From the NCBI GenBank assembly GCA_963205115.1, contig CAUJHV010000035.1, forward strand, positions 26,194 through 90,193: a stretch of 64,000 nt of DNA, given 5' to 3'. The notes beneath the pieces are model-generated. The model made no database searches and had not been told where the DNA came from. It worked only from the letters and a program-made list of their open reading frames with translations. The first letter of the stretch is position 1. Every line of letters begins with the position of its first letter. The translations under genes were made by a program, and so were the position numbers. This stretch comes from Pseudomonadota bacterium (lineage in GTDB: Bacteria; Pseudomonadota; Gammaproteobacteria; Burkholderiales; Burkholderiaceae_C). Positions 16,043 to 24,851 of this stretch are shown here, in pieces.

Positions 16043-17589
16043 GCGTCAGCGAGGTCGCGCCTGCGGCCAACGAAGAGTACGAGGCGCTGCTGCAGTTCCT
16101 CTACCGCTCGCCGGTGGCGGTGATACAGACCGATGCCGACGGGCAGGTCAGTTTCATGACCGCCGCGGCCGCACGCGACCTGATGCCCTTGGCTGTCGAC
16201 GGCGGCCTGGACAACCTCTTCGAGTTGCTGGAGCCGCACCTGGCGGGCTTTGCCTCGCGCGCCCGCGGGGCCACCGTCCTGCATGGCAGACAGGTGCCCG
16301 AGCCCTCGCAGTTCGTCACGCCAGGACCCGTGCGACGGATCCTCCAGGTGGAGGTCGTGCCGGTGAGCACGTCGGATCTGCTGTTCATGTTGTCCGACGT
16401 CACCGCTCAGGTCGATGCGCGGGCCCGCGAGCGCGGCGAGGCCGAGCGGATGATCTCGGCGCTCGTGGCGGACCTCGATCGCGCCATCACGGTGGCCGGG
16501 CTGCTGCTGGCGCGGACCGATCTGCGCAGCGGCGCCACCACGATCGATCCGGCCTGCACCCGATGGCTTCCCGAGTGGGGCGATGCCGCCGGGCGGCTCG
16601 GCACGCCGCTGGAGGCACTCGTCGAACCCGACGACCGGAAGGCCTTTCGCGAGGACGTCCAGCGGGCCATCGCGGGTGACCTGGGGCCCATCCGGGAGTT
16701 CCGTCTGCGCAAGGGTGACGGCACGACGTGCTGGATGACGGGCCGCCACTTCGTCGAGCGAGACCCGGGCGGTCAGCCCTCGGTCCTGCTCACCTTGTGC
16801 ATCGACGTCACCGAGCAGCATGCGGTGCGCCGTGCACAGGAGGCCGCACGGGTGGCAGAAGAGGCCAGCGCCGCCAAGAGCCGCTTCCTGGCCGGCGTCA
16901 GCCACGAGCTGCGTACGCCCTTGAACGCCGTGATCGGTTTCAGCGATGTGATGCTGTCCGATGCCCGGCATGAACTGCCCGAGCCACAGCGCAGGCGCCT
17001 GGGCCACCTCCGGGCAGCCGGCGTCCACCTGTTGGCCCTGGTCGGGGACCTGCTCGATACCATCGCCATCGAGGATCGCCGCCTCACGGTGAAGCTGGAG
17101 GACGTCGACATCGCCGAGCAATTGGCGGCCTCGGTGTCGCACGTGCGGGCGTCCGCGGAGCTGCGCAAGGTCGGCATCGACGTGGCCTTGCCTGCCGAGC
17201 CGCTGCGCGTGCGGGCGGATCCGACGCGGCTGCGCCAGGTGCTCACCAACGTGCTGTCCAACGCGGTGAAGTACAACCGGCCCGGCGGTACCGTCGCGGT
17301 GCACGCGCATCAACACGCCGGGCGCGTGGCCATCCGGATCGAAGACACCGGCTTCGGCATGGACGCCGCTCAGCTGCAGCGTTTGTTCCAGCCGTTCGAC
17401 CGGCTGGGCCGCGAACAAAGCGGCATCGACGGGCTGGGCCTGGGCATGTCGATCGCCCGCCAGCTGGTGGAGGCCATGGAAGGCCGCATCACGGTCGACA
17501 GCGCGCCCAACGTGGGCACGGCCTTCGTGATCGACCTGCCGGCCGGCCAGGCGGTGCAGGTTCACAGCGACGACGGGGCGGTGTCCTAG
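16039..17589 (+). CDS. PAS-domain sensor histidine kinase
   Basis: 516-residue soluble kinase with no membrane helices seen. An N-terminal PAS-like domain (about 15-125, LLQFLYRSPVAVIQTDADG) is followed by a second PAS/PAC region (about 150-270, LCIDVTEQHAVRR). The HisKA box is FLAGVSHELRTPLNAVIGF, with the phosphoacceptor histidine near residue 296. The HATPase_c region carries LTNVLSNAVKYN, EDTGFGMD and LGLGMSIARQLVEAM. It is translationally coupled to the PYP-like gene. No response regulator is adjacent, so the partner is unknown. Confidence 0.9.
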   Translation: MSVSEVAPAANEEYEALLQFLYRSPVAVIQTDADGQVSFMTAAAARDLMPLAVDGGLDNLFELLEPHLAGFASRARGATVLHGRQVPEPSQFVTPGPVRRILQVEVVPVSTSDLLFMLSDVTAQVDARARERGEAERMISALVADLDRAITVAGLLLARTDLRSGATTIDPACTRWLPEWGDAAGRLGTPLEALVEPDDRKAFREDVQRAIAGDLGPIREFRLRKGDGTTCWMTGRHFVERDPGGQPSVLLTLCIDVTEQHAVRRAQEAARVAEEASAAKSRFLAGVSHELRTPLNAVIGFSDVMLSDARHELPEPQRRRLGHLRAAGVHLLALVGDLLDTIAIEDRRLTVKLEDVDIAEQLAASVSHVRASAELRKVGIDVALPAEPLRVRADPTRLRQVLTNVLSNAVKYNRPGGTVAVHAHQHAGRVAIRIEDTGFGMDAAQLQRLFQPFDRLGREQSGIDGLGLGMSIARQLVEAMEGRITVDSAPNVGTAFVIDLPAGQAVQVHSDDGAVS

Positions 17590-17639
17590 AAGCGTGGGCC
17601 TGCCCGCGCCACCGGGCGCGCCACGCGTGCCCCATGGCT

Positions 17640-18824
17640 TCAGCGTGTGAGGGCCGATGGCCGCTCGCCGAACATCGCGCGGTACTGCGCAGCGAAGTGG
17701 CTGGAGCTGCAGAAGCGCAAGTCGTGCGCCAGCGCGGTGATGCTCTGGCCGGGGTCGCGCCGCAAGGTCTGGCGCGCGTGGCTCAGGCGCATCGCCAGCA
17801 GGCTGCGGTGGGCCGAGCAGCGGCGGTGGGTCCTGAAGCTGTGGTGCAGCAGGCGGGGGCTGGCGTGGCTGGCGCGGCAGATGTCCTCGATGCGGATGTC
17901 GTCCGTCAGGTGCGCCGCCATGAAATCCAGCGCCAGGGTCAGCGTGCGGTGCGAACGCTCGCTGCCCAGTGGCGGGGCGGGCGGGGCCGGCCCGTCGTCC
18001 GATGGGCGGCAGGCCTGGGCGATGCGTGCGAAGACGCGGCGTGCCAGGCGGGGTGGCGCCAGGGGGCGCTCGCCACTGCCGCGGGCCCAGGCCAGCGCGT
18101 GCGCCAGTTCGGCGCGCAGCGCCTCGGCCGTCTGCGGCGCGAGCGCGATGCAGCCACGCGCGGCCGCGGTCTGCAGTGCGCGCGGGGCGGGCGCATCGGC
18201 GCCGAAATCCGCATCGGCATCGGCAAATGCATCTGCAAGTGCATCGATGCCGCAGTCGATGTCGTCATCGGAGTCGTGATCGCTGTCGTGATCGCTGTCG
18301 CCGTCGCAGACCCTGTCGTGACCGATGCCGGCGAAGGCACCCGCCGTCCACGCCGCCAGGGCCGACGGCCCCAGTTGCAGGCCCAGCATGTCGATGGGCC
18401 CGGCGGCGAGCAGCTCGTGTTCGCGCCCGCCCTCCAGCACCAGCAGCGTGTGCGTTGTCAGCGGGCGTCGATCGAATTGCGAGCCCGGCGCCACCGTCTG
18501 CGCGATGCCGAAGACCAGGCCGCCGGGAGGCGCGGCCATGCGTTGCAGGACGTGCCGGTTCGTGCGCTCGCGGATCAGCGCGGCGTCGTTCCAGCGGGCC
18601 TGTGTGAGTTCGCCGACAAAGCTGCCGCGGCCCAGCTGCTGGTAGTGCTGCTGCCAGCCGTCCAGCGATTGCGAACACTCGTCGGCGTCGCGTACGACGG
18701 TGTGCCGGTATTCGAGGCCGGCTTCGCGCGTCGCGCTGCTCATGGCTTCAGGCGTTGGCTGTGGCGAACCGGCATCCGCGGCGTGGTGGGCCCGGGCCAT
18801 GCCGAGCAGACCGGCCGCACTCAC
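17640..18824 (-). CDS. AraC-family regulator with Asp-rich insert
   Basis: 394 residues with a C-terminal AraC domain (EDICRASHASPRLLHHSF, LRFCSSSHFAAQYRAMFGERP), as in EutR-like regulators. Between the N-terminal sensing part and the DNA-binding part lies an acidic insert of about 40 residues (DSDHDSDHDSDDD, ADADADFGAD) encoded by short DNA repeats around 18190-18310. The start is GTG 18824, four bases after the LysR stop and behind AAGGTG, implying translational coupling; ATG 18743 is an alternative. The target is probably local but unknown. Confidence 0.82.
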   Translation of the reverse strand: MSAAGLLGMARAHHAADAGSPQPTPEAMSSATREAGLEYRHTVVRDADECSQSLDGWQQHYQQLGRGSFVGELTQARWNDAALIRERTNRHVLQRMAAPPGGLVFGIAQTVAPGSQFDRRPLTTHTLLVLEGGREHELLAAGPIDMLGLQLGPSALAAWTAGAFAGIGHDRVCDGDSDHDSDHDSDDDIDCGIDALADAFADADADFGADAPAPRALQTAAARGCIALAPQTAEALRAELAHALAWARGSGERPLAPPRLARRVFARIAQACRPSDDGPAPPAPPLGSERSHRTLTLALDFMAAHLTDDIRIEDICRASHASPRLLHHSFRTHRRCSAHRSLLAMRLSHARQTLRRDPGQSITALAHDLRFCSSSHFAAQYRAMFGERPSALTR

Positions 18825-18828
18825 CGCA

Positions 18829-19788
18829 TCACACCTTCAGCAGCGTGCGCCGCCGCGCCGGCGTGGTGACCGAGAAGCGCTCGGCACCCAGGTCGACAAA
18901 GTACTGCCGCATCGCGGCGATGAATCGCCGCAGGAACACCGGCTTGCGCGCGCCGTAGACGTCAGCCACGATCAGGCAGGGCGCGGCCAGGTTGTCGGCC
19001 AATGGCCGGCGCACGACCGAGCTGCTGTCGGGCATGGCCTGGCCCGTGGGCCGCATGTTGAGGATGGAAAAGCCCAGCCCTGCTGCCACGGCCGTGCGCA
19101 CGGTCTCGTAGGAGCGTGTGCGCAGCGCGATGTGCGGGCGCTTGGCCAGCACGTCGAACAAGGTGAGCAGGTAGGTCGATGTCTGCGGCAGGTCCAGCAG
19201 CACGAAGGGCTGCTGTGAGAGTTCGGCGATGGACAAGGTGGCGCGCGTGGCCAGCGGGCTGCTGGCCGGCAGGATCACGTGCGGCGGGATGCGGCAGATG
19301 CGCGTAAAACCTTCGTTGCCGAAGTTCGGGCCGATGTCGTAGGTGACCACCAGGTCGACCTCGCCGTTGAGCAGCCACTTGTGCAGCTGCAGCTGGTCGC
19401 CTTCGAAGAGCACGATGCTGCCCGCGCCGGCATCGGCGCCGAACTGCTTGAGCAGCTCGGCCAGGAACAACGAGCCGAAGGGTTCGAAACAGCCCACGCG
19501 CATGATGGGCGGCGTGCCGGTCGAGATGCCGCCGAGTTCGCGTTCGAATTCCGCCTCGGCCTCCAGCAGCACGCGCGCGGCCACGACAAAACGCTCGCCG
19601 GCCGGTGTGATCTTCACGCCGCGCGAAGGGCGCCGCTCGAAGATCGCCGCCTCCAGCTGCACCTCGGCCAGCTCGATGGCCGCCAGCACCGATGACTGCG
19701 AGATGTGCAGCACCTCGCAGGCCGCCTGGATGCTGCCTTGCCGCGCGACTTCGCAGACGTAGCGCAGCTGGCGCATCGACAGTTTCAT
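18829..19788 (-). CDS. LysR-family transcriptional regulator
   Basis: 319 residues. The N-terminal winged helix-turn-helix (MRQLRYVCEVARQGSIQAACEVLHISQSS region) is followed by a LysR substrate domain from about residue 90. It is the first regulator upstream of the P1-peptidase and peptide-importer genes on the same strand order (24 bp from the peptidase stop), and probably controls them in response to a peptide or amino-acid ligand. The C-terminal tail is basic (TTPARRRTLLKV). Confidence 0.92.
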   Translation of the reverse strand: MKLSMRQLRYVCEVARQGSIQAACEVLHISQSSVLAAIELAEVQLEAAIFERRPSRGVKITPAGERFVVAARVLLEAEAEFERELGGISTGTPPIMRVGCFEPFGSLFLAELLKQFGADAGAGSIVLFEGDQLQLHKWLLNGEVDLVVTYDIGPNFGNEGFTRICRIPPHVILPASSPLATRATLSIAELSQQPFVLLDLPQTSTYLLTLFDVLAKRPHIALRTRSYETVRTAVAAGLGFSILNMRPTGQAMPDSSSVVRRPLADNLAAPCLIVADVYGARKPVFLRRFIAAMRQYFVDLGAERFSVTTPARRRTLLKV

Positions 19789-19811
19789 CGGGGCGGCACG
19801 CTCTTGTTCGA

Positions 19812-21194
19812 TCAGTCGGGCAGTCGGCGGCCGAACTGCTGCCAGACGCCCAGGTTGACGACCATCGCGTCGACCTGGCCGTCGTCGCCGCAGAAGCCGC
19901 CGTCGCGCAGCGCGCCGGCGCCTGGGCCGCTGCAGACGAAGCGGCCGTCGGGCAGCAGCCGGGCGTCGACACGGCTGCCTTTGGCCAGGCCGTAGACGGG
20001 CCGGTCGCCGGTGACTTCGAGCGTCAGCTGTTCACCGGCCACGTGCACGGCCAGGCTCGAGTGGCGGTCGAAGCCGAAGCCGGCCTGCAGCCCCGCCAGC
20101 GCGGCTGGCGGCAGCAGACGCGGGGCGCGCACGGCGCGCGGCGTGTGTGCCGTCAGCAGCGCGTCCCACATGACCTCGGACGCCAGGGTGCCCAGCTCGA
20201 TGGCATGCAGCGAGCCGAGCGGCACCTCGTCGGTGCTGACGGCAAACAGCACGTCGCCGTCCCAAGCGGTGGCAAAGGGCTGGATCGCACGCCCCATCGA
20301 GCCGTGCACCTGCAGCGCCAGGCGTTGCAGATCGGACCAGGGCAGCCGCGCGTTGGTGACCACCACGCTGATGGTGGTGTTGGCCGGATTGACGGGGTTC
20401 GGGCGTGCGTGGCCCGACCAGGCCGAGGCCTCGGCCATGCCAAAGGCGTTGCGGTCGATCGGCAGCGCCGAAAGCAGTTGCTGGATGTGCGTCAGCCCCG
20501 GCGGCAGGCTGGACGGATCGGCCACGACGCGGCCGTCGCGCCCGCAGATCAGGCCCACCGGGTTGGCCACCACAAACGCGGCGATCTTGACCGCACCGAT
20601 CTGGCGGATGGCCCCGCCCTGGCCGCTGTGCACCGGCAGGCCGTAGTAGTGGCCTTGCACCGCCATGCGGCCCGCGCCGTGCGCGCCCAGCGGAAAGAAG
20701 CCCTCGCGTGCGGCGCGCAGCGCGGCTGCGCCCAGGGCCGCATCGGGGTGGATCTCGTTGAGCCGCCGGTCGCCGAAGTCGTAGATGATGGCGCCGGCCA
20801 CGTTGGCCAACTCAGCGAAGCTGCCGCTGCGCAGGCCGTCTTCCTTCAGCGCCTGCGCGATGCCGCCGGCCGCCTGCAGCCCGTACCAGGAGCCGCCACT
20901 GATGCCGATGGCGTCCAGCAGCGGGTAGTCGTAGCCCAGGCGCAGCACATCGACGTTGTAGGTGCCGGGCAGGCCGCCGCGCACGTCCACCGCGGCCTTG
21001 GCACGCTGCGGGAAATGGAACACGGTGGCGCCGGTGGGGCCTAGCGGGTATTCGGCCACGCCGATGCGCAGGCCCGGGAAATCGAAGGCCAGTTCGCCGC
21101 CGTGGCAGGCGGTGTCGGGCCGTGCGTCGAGCCACGCAGCGGGCCGGGCATCGGGTGCCGGCGAAGGTGTGTGGGGTGGGGCGGAGGTGTTCAC
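19812..21194 (-). CDS. P1-family aminopeptidase (DmpA/BapA-like)
   Basis: About 460 residues of the DmpA fold, which self-cleaves to expose an N-terminal Ser or Thr nucleophile. The cleavage region is seen as NPANTTISVVVTNARLP; GISGGSWYGLQAAGG and GRDGRVVADP lie before it, and EVMWDALLTAHTPRA after. Enzymes of this family release D-amino acids or beta-alanine from short peptides and amides. GTG 21194 is chosen because it starts 4 bases after the stop of the preceding ATPase gene, giving tight operon spacing. With the importer and amidase this suggests uptake and breakdown of unusual peptides. Confidence 0.85.
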   Translation of the reverse strand: MNTSAPPHTPSPAPDARPAAWLDARPDTACHGGELAFDFPGLRIGVAEYPLGPTGATVFHFPQRAKAAVDVRGGLPGTYNVDVLRLGYDYPLLDAIGISGGSWYGLQAAGGIAQALKEDGLRSGSFAELANVAGAIIYDFGDRRLNEIHPDAALGAAALRAAREGFFPLGAHGAGRMAVQGHYYGLPVHSGQGGAIRQIGAVKIAAFVVANPVGLICGRDGRVVADPSSLPPGLTHIQQLLSALPIDRNAFGMAEASAWSGHARPNPVNPANTTISVVVTNARLPWSDLQRLALQVHGSMGRAIQPFATAWDGDVLFAVSTDEVPLGSLHAIELGTLASEVMWDALLTAHTPRAVRAPRLLPPAALAGLQAGFGFDRHSSLAVHVAGEQLTLEVTGDRPVYGLAKGSRVDARLLPDGRFVCSGPGAGALRDGGFCGDDGQVDAMVVNLGVWQQFGRRLPD

Positions 21195-21198
21195 GGGT

Positions 21199-21969
21199 CT
21201 ACAGCAGGCCGCTGTCGGTCTGCAATTGTCGGACGTATGGGTTGGCCATGGCGGCGTAGAACGAACGGGCCGGCGCGCGCTCCTGCACCGTGCCCTGCCG
21301 CAGCACGACGACCTCGTGCGACACGTAGCGCACGGCGCCCAGGTCGTGCGAGATGAACAGCGCCGCAAAGCGGAATTCCTGCTGCAGCGTCTTCACCAGG
21401 TTGAGGATCTGGGCCTGGATCGACACGTCCAGCGCGCTCACGGCCTCGTCGAAGACGATGAAGCGCGGCATCGTGACCAGCGCCCGCGCGATCGACGCGC
21501 GCTGGCGCTGCCCGCCGGACAACTCGTGCGGCAGCCGCGTGGCATAGGCCGCGTTCAGGCCCACGTGGTCGAGCATCTGCGTCACGCGCGCGGCGGCCTG
21601 TTCGCCGTGCACACCGGCCACGCCCAGCGGCTCGGCAATGGAGCGGCCGATGGACAGCTTGGGGTTCAGCGACCACTCCGGGTGCTGCAGCACCGCGGCC
21701 AGGCTGCCCGGGTGTCGGCGGCCGATGCCGTAGATCGCCTCGTCGCCCAGTCGGGCCGTGCCTTCGCTGGGACGCAGCAGACCGAGGCAGACCTTGGCCA
21801 GCGTGCTCTTGCCCGATCCCGACTCGCCGACCAGGCCCACGGTCTGTCCCGCGTCGATGCGCAGGTCCACCTGCCGCACGGCATCGAACCAGGAGCGCGA
21901 CCACGCCATGCCGCGGCCGTAGCGCACGCTGACGCCTTCGAGGGTGACCGCGTGTGGCGTGGCATTCAT
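21199..21969 (-). CDS. peptide ABC transporter ATP-binding protein (DppF/OppF type)
   Basis: 256-residue ATPase with Walker A GESGSGKSTLAK, ABC signature LSGGQRQRASIARAL and Walker B FIVFDEAVSALD. The Walker B Asp-Glu is followed by Ala where Pro is usual. It energises the peptide importer with the neighbouring DppD-type ATPase, which it overlaps by 4 bases (ATGA). Confidence 0.9.
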   Translation of the reverse strand: MNATPHAVTLEGVSVRYGRGMAWSRSWFDAVRQVDLRIDAGQTVGLVGESGSGKSTLAKVCLGLLRPSEGTARLGDEAIYGIGRRHPGSLAAVLQHPEWSLNPKLSIGRSIAEPLGVAGVHGEQAAARVTQMLDHVGLNAAYATRLPHELSGGQRQRASIARALVTMPRFIVFDEAVSALDVSIQAQILNLVKTLQQEFRFAALFISHDLGAVRYVSHEVVVLRQGTVQERAPARSFYAAMANPYVRQLQTDSGLL

Positions 21970-23036
21970 GCCGGCCGTCCCTCGCCGCCTGCCGCTGCGA
22001 CGGCTTCGCCTGCGGCCTCTTCAGCCATGGCCGCGACCGCGTCGACACGCAGGCAGGCCACCTCGCGCAGGGGCAGCGCCAGCAGCGCGGGGCGGTGGCT
22101 GCGGCAGGTGTCGCTGGCGCGCGGGCAGCGCGGCGCAAAGCTGCAGGCCTCTTCGCGCGCATGCACCACCGGCGGATGGCCGGGGATGGCCTGGAGTTGT
22201 CCGCCGAAGCCTTCGCGGCCGGGCATCGCGGCCATCAGCGCGGCGGTGTAGGGGTGCAAGGGGCGGCGGAAGATCGCTTCCGTGGGGCCTTGCTCGACGA
22301 TGCGCCCGGCATACATCACCACCACGCGCTCGCAGTAGCGGCGGATGGCCGACAGATCATGGCTCACCAGCAGCAGCGCCGAGTGCTGGCACTGGCTGTG
22401 CGCCAGCAGCAGGTCCAGGATCTGGATGCGGATCGAGGCGTCCAGCGCCGAGGTGGGCTCATCGGCCACCATCAGCGGCGGCGCGTGTTCGATGGCCATT
22501 GCGATGGCCACACGCTGCGCCATGCCGCCGGAGAGCTCGTGCGGATAACTGCCCATCACACGCGGCGCGTCGAGCAGGCCGACGTCGCGCAGCAGTTCGG
22601 CGATGCGCGGGCGCGGAATCGCCGCGCCCTCGGGATCGAAGAACTGGCGTTCGATCTTGCGCGTGGGGTCCAGCGTGCCGATGGGGTTCTGGAAGACAAA
22701 GCCGAATTGCGTGGCGCGCAGGCGGCGCAGCGCCTCGTGATCGCCGCCGAAGACATCGTGCCCGGCCACGTGCACCTGGCCCGCCTGCCGCCGGCCCTTG
22801 CCCTTGACGAAGCCGGCAATGGCCAGGGCCAGCGTGCTCTTGCCCGAGCCCGATTCGCCGACCAGGCCCACGCGCTCGCCGGGTGCGATGTCCAAGCGGA
22901 TGTCGTCCAGTGCGAGCACCTCGCGCCCGCCCGAGCGGAAGACCACGCTCAGGCCGTCGACGCGGGCCAGCGGGCCGCCGTCTGTACGCGCCGGGGCGCG
23001 GGGTTGGGCGCTGCCGGGGTCCATCGCCTCAGTCAT
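21966..23036 (-). CDS. peptide ABC transporter ATP-binding protein (DppD/OppD type)
   Basis: 356 residues with Walker A GESGSGKSTLALAI, signature LSGGMAQRVAIAMAI and Walker B LMVADEPTSALD. A C-terminal extension carries four cysteines (EEACSFAPRCPRASDTC, later ACLR), the oligopeptide/dipeptide transporter C-terminal domain with a probable Fe-S cluster as in DppD/OppD. It overlaps the permease gene by 8 bases. Confidence 0.92.
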   Translation of the reverse strand: MTEAMDPGSAQPRAPARTDGGPLARVDGLSVVFRSGGREVLALDDIRLDIAPGERVGLVGESGSGKSTLALAIAGFVKGKGRRQAGQVHVAGHDVFGGDHEALRRLRATQFGFVFQNPIGTLDPTRKIERQFFDPEGAAIPRPRIAELLRDVGLLDAPRVMGSYPHELSGGMAQRVAIAMAIEHAPPLMVADEPTSALDASIRIQILDLLLAHSQCQHSALLLVSHDLSAIRRYCERVVVMYAGRIVEQGPTEAIFRRPLHPYTAALMAAMPGREGFGGQLQAIPGHPPVVHAREEACSFAPRCPRASDTCRSHRPALLALPLREVACLRVDAVAAMAEEAAGEAVAAAGGEGRPA

Positions 23037-23868
23037 GCTGCACCGGATCGACCACGCGGCGCAGGCCGTCGCCCAGCAGGTTCACCGCCAGGATGGCCGC
23101 GGCCAGCGTCAGGCCGGCGCCCAACGTGAGCCAGGGCGCCACCTCGAGGTAGGGCAGCCCGTCGCGCAGCAGCGTGCCCAGCGAGGCCACCGGCGGCTGC
23201 ACGCCGATGCCCAGGAAGGACAGGCCGCTCTCCACGATCATGCCCACCGAGATGGAATAGACGATCTGCACCGTGAAGGCCTCGATCACGTTGGGCAGGA
23301 TGTGCACGAACAGCCGCCGCGTGAAGGACACGCCGGCAATTTCGGCCACCACGACGAAGTCGCGTGTCATCACCGACAGCGTGGCCGCGCGGATCACGCG
23401 CAGCATGGTCGGGAAGGAGATGAAGGCGATCACCACCATCGCGCTGGCCATGCCCGGGGACATCACCGCCACCACCAGGATGCCCAGCAGGATGGGCGGG
23501 AAGGAAAACAGGATGTCGGCGCCGCGGCTGGCGATCTCGTCGGCCGTGCGGTTGCCGTAGGTCGCGGCCATGGCCACCAGCGCGCCCGCGGCGCCGGCGA
23601 TCAGCACCGAGACGGTGGACAGCAGGAAGCTCGTGCGGATGCCCTGCAGCACGCGTGCCAGCAGCGGTCGGCCCAGCTGGTCGCAGCCCAGCCACGCGGC
23701 CCAGCCCGGCGGCGACAGGCGCGGGCCGTAGCCGATCTGGTCCGGGCGCCCGATGGGCAGCAGCGGCGCGGCCAGGCTGACGGTCAACATCAGCAGCAGC
23801 ATCACCAGGGCCACGCGCGTGAGCCGCTCGTGCACCAGCGCGCGCATCAGCGCGGCGAGGGTCTTCAC
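23029..23868 (-). CDS. peptide ABC transporter permease (DppC type)
   Basis: 279-residue inner-membrane permease with about six helices. It has the N-terminal LADPLLPIGRPDQIGYGPRL-like periplasmic segment typical of DppC, and the cytoplasmic EAA-type loop around VAEIAGVSFTRRLFVHILPNV. The start is GTG 23868, forming a GTGA overlap with the DppB-type gene. Confidence 0.9.
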   Translation of the reverse strand: MKTLAALMRALVHERLTRVALVMLLLMLTVSLAAPLLPIGRPDQIGYGPRLSPPGWAAWLGCDQLGRPLLARVLQGIRTSFLLSTVSVLIAGAAGALVAMAATYGNRTADEIASRGADILFSFPPILLGILVVAVMSPGMASAMVVIAFISFPTMLRVIRAATLSVMTRDFVVVAEIAGVSFTRRLFVHILPNVIEAFTVQIVYSISVGMIVESGLSFLGIGVQPPVASLGTLLRDGLPYLEVAPWLTLGAGLTLAAAILAVNLLGDGLRRVVDPVQHD

Positions 23869-24827
23869 GACGAGCCCCCGTCACGCATGCGCGGGTCCAG
23901 CGCCGCGTAGGCGATGTCGGTCAGCATGTTCAGCAGCACGAAGAAGCTCGAGGCCAGCAGCACGCCGGCCTGCACGACGGGGTAGTCGCGGCTCTGGATG
24001 CCCTGGAACAGGTAGCGGCCGAAGCCCGGAATCGAGAACAGGTTTTCCACCAGCACCGCGCCGCCCAGCAGGTAGCCCAGGTAGATCGAGGCGATGGTCA
24101 GCACGGGAATCGCGGCATTGCGCAGCACGTGGCGGCGCACGACCTGGCCCCAGCTGCGCCCGCGCAGCAGCGCGCTGCTGACCTGCTCTTGCCGCAGCAC
24201 GCCGATCACCGTGTGGCGCGTCGTGCTGGCCAGGATGCCGATGCCGAACATCGCCAGCGTGACCACTGGCACCACCAGGCCCTTGAGGTGCGCGACCGGC
24301 TCGGTGGAAAGCGGGATCCAGCGGCCCACCGTGAGCCCCAGTGCATAACGCGAGAACACATACAACAGCACGCTGCCCAGCACGAAGTCGGGCGTGGACA
24401 TCGACAGCCCGCTGAACAGCCGGCTGGCCACCGCGACCCCCGGCCGCCGGTGTGCCAGGCCCGCGGCGATGCCCAGCGGAATCCCCACCACCACGGCCAG
24501 CAGCACGGCGCACAGCGCGATCTCGGCTGTCACCGGGATGCGCTGCGCAAACTCGTCGGCCACCGGCGTGCTGGTGATCAGCGACAGCCCGAAGTCACCG
24601 CGCAGCGCGCCCGTGATCCACTTGGCGTACTGCACGGGCAAGGGCGCGTCCAGGCCGAGCTGCGCGGCCAGCTGGGCGCGGAACTCGGGCGTGCCCCGCG
24701 GCACCAGCACCTCCTCGAAGCTGCCCGGCACCAGGCGGATGGCGCCGAAGATCAGCACCGATACGCCCAGCAGCGTGAGCAGCGCGCTGGCCAGACGCCC
24801 CAGGACGAAGCGAGCGAAGGCGTGCAC
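23865..24827 (-). CDS. peptide ABC transporter permease (DppB type)
   Basis: 320-residue permease. The N-terminal helix is LLTLLGVSVLIFGAIRLVPGS. The QLGLDAPLPVQYAKWITGAL segment is characteristic of DppB, and an EAA-like loop (LRGRSWGQVVRRHVLRNA) contacts the ATPase. The start is GTG 24827. It forms the channel with DppC, 24 bp downstream of the binding-protein gene. Confidence 0.9.
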   Translation of the reverse strand: MHAFARFVLGRLASALLTLLGVSVLIFGAIRLVPGSFEEVLVPRGTPEFRAQLAAQLGLDAPLPVQYAKWITGALRGDFGLSLITSTPVADEFAQRIPVTAEIALCAVLLAVVVGIPLGIAAGLAHRRPGVAVASRLFSGLSMSTPDFVLGSVLLYVFSRYALGLTVGRWIPLSTEPVAHLKGLVVPVVTLAMFGIGILASTTRHTVIGVLRQEQVSSALLRGRSWGQVVRRHVLRNAAIPVLTIASIYLGYLLGGAVLVENLFSIPGFGRYLFQGIQSRDYPVVQAGVLLASSFFVLLNMLTDIAYAALDPRMRDGGSS

Positions 24828-24851
24828 AGGAAGCGGGCCGGATCGGTGGGA

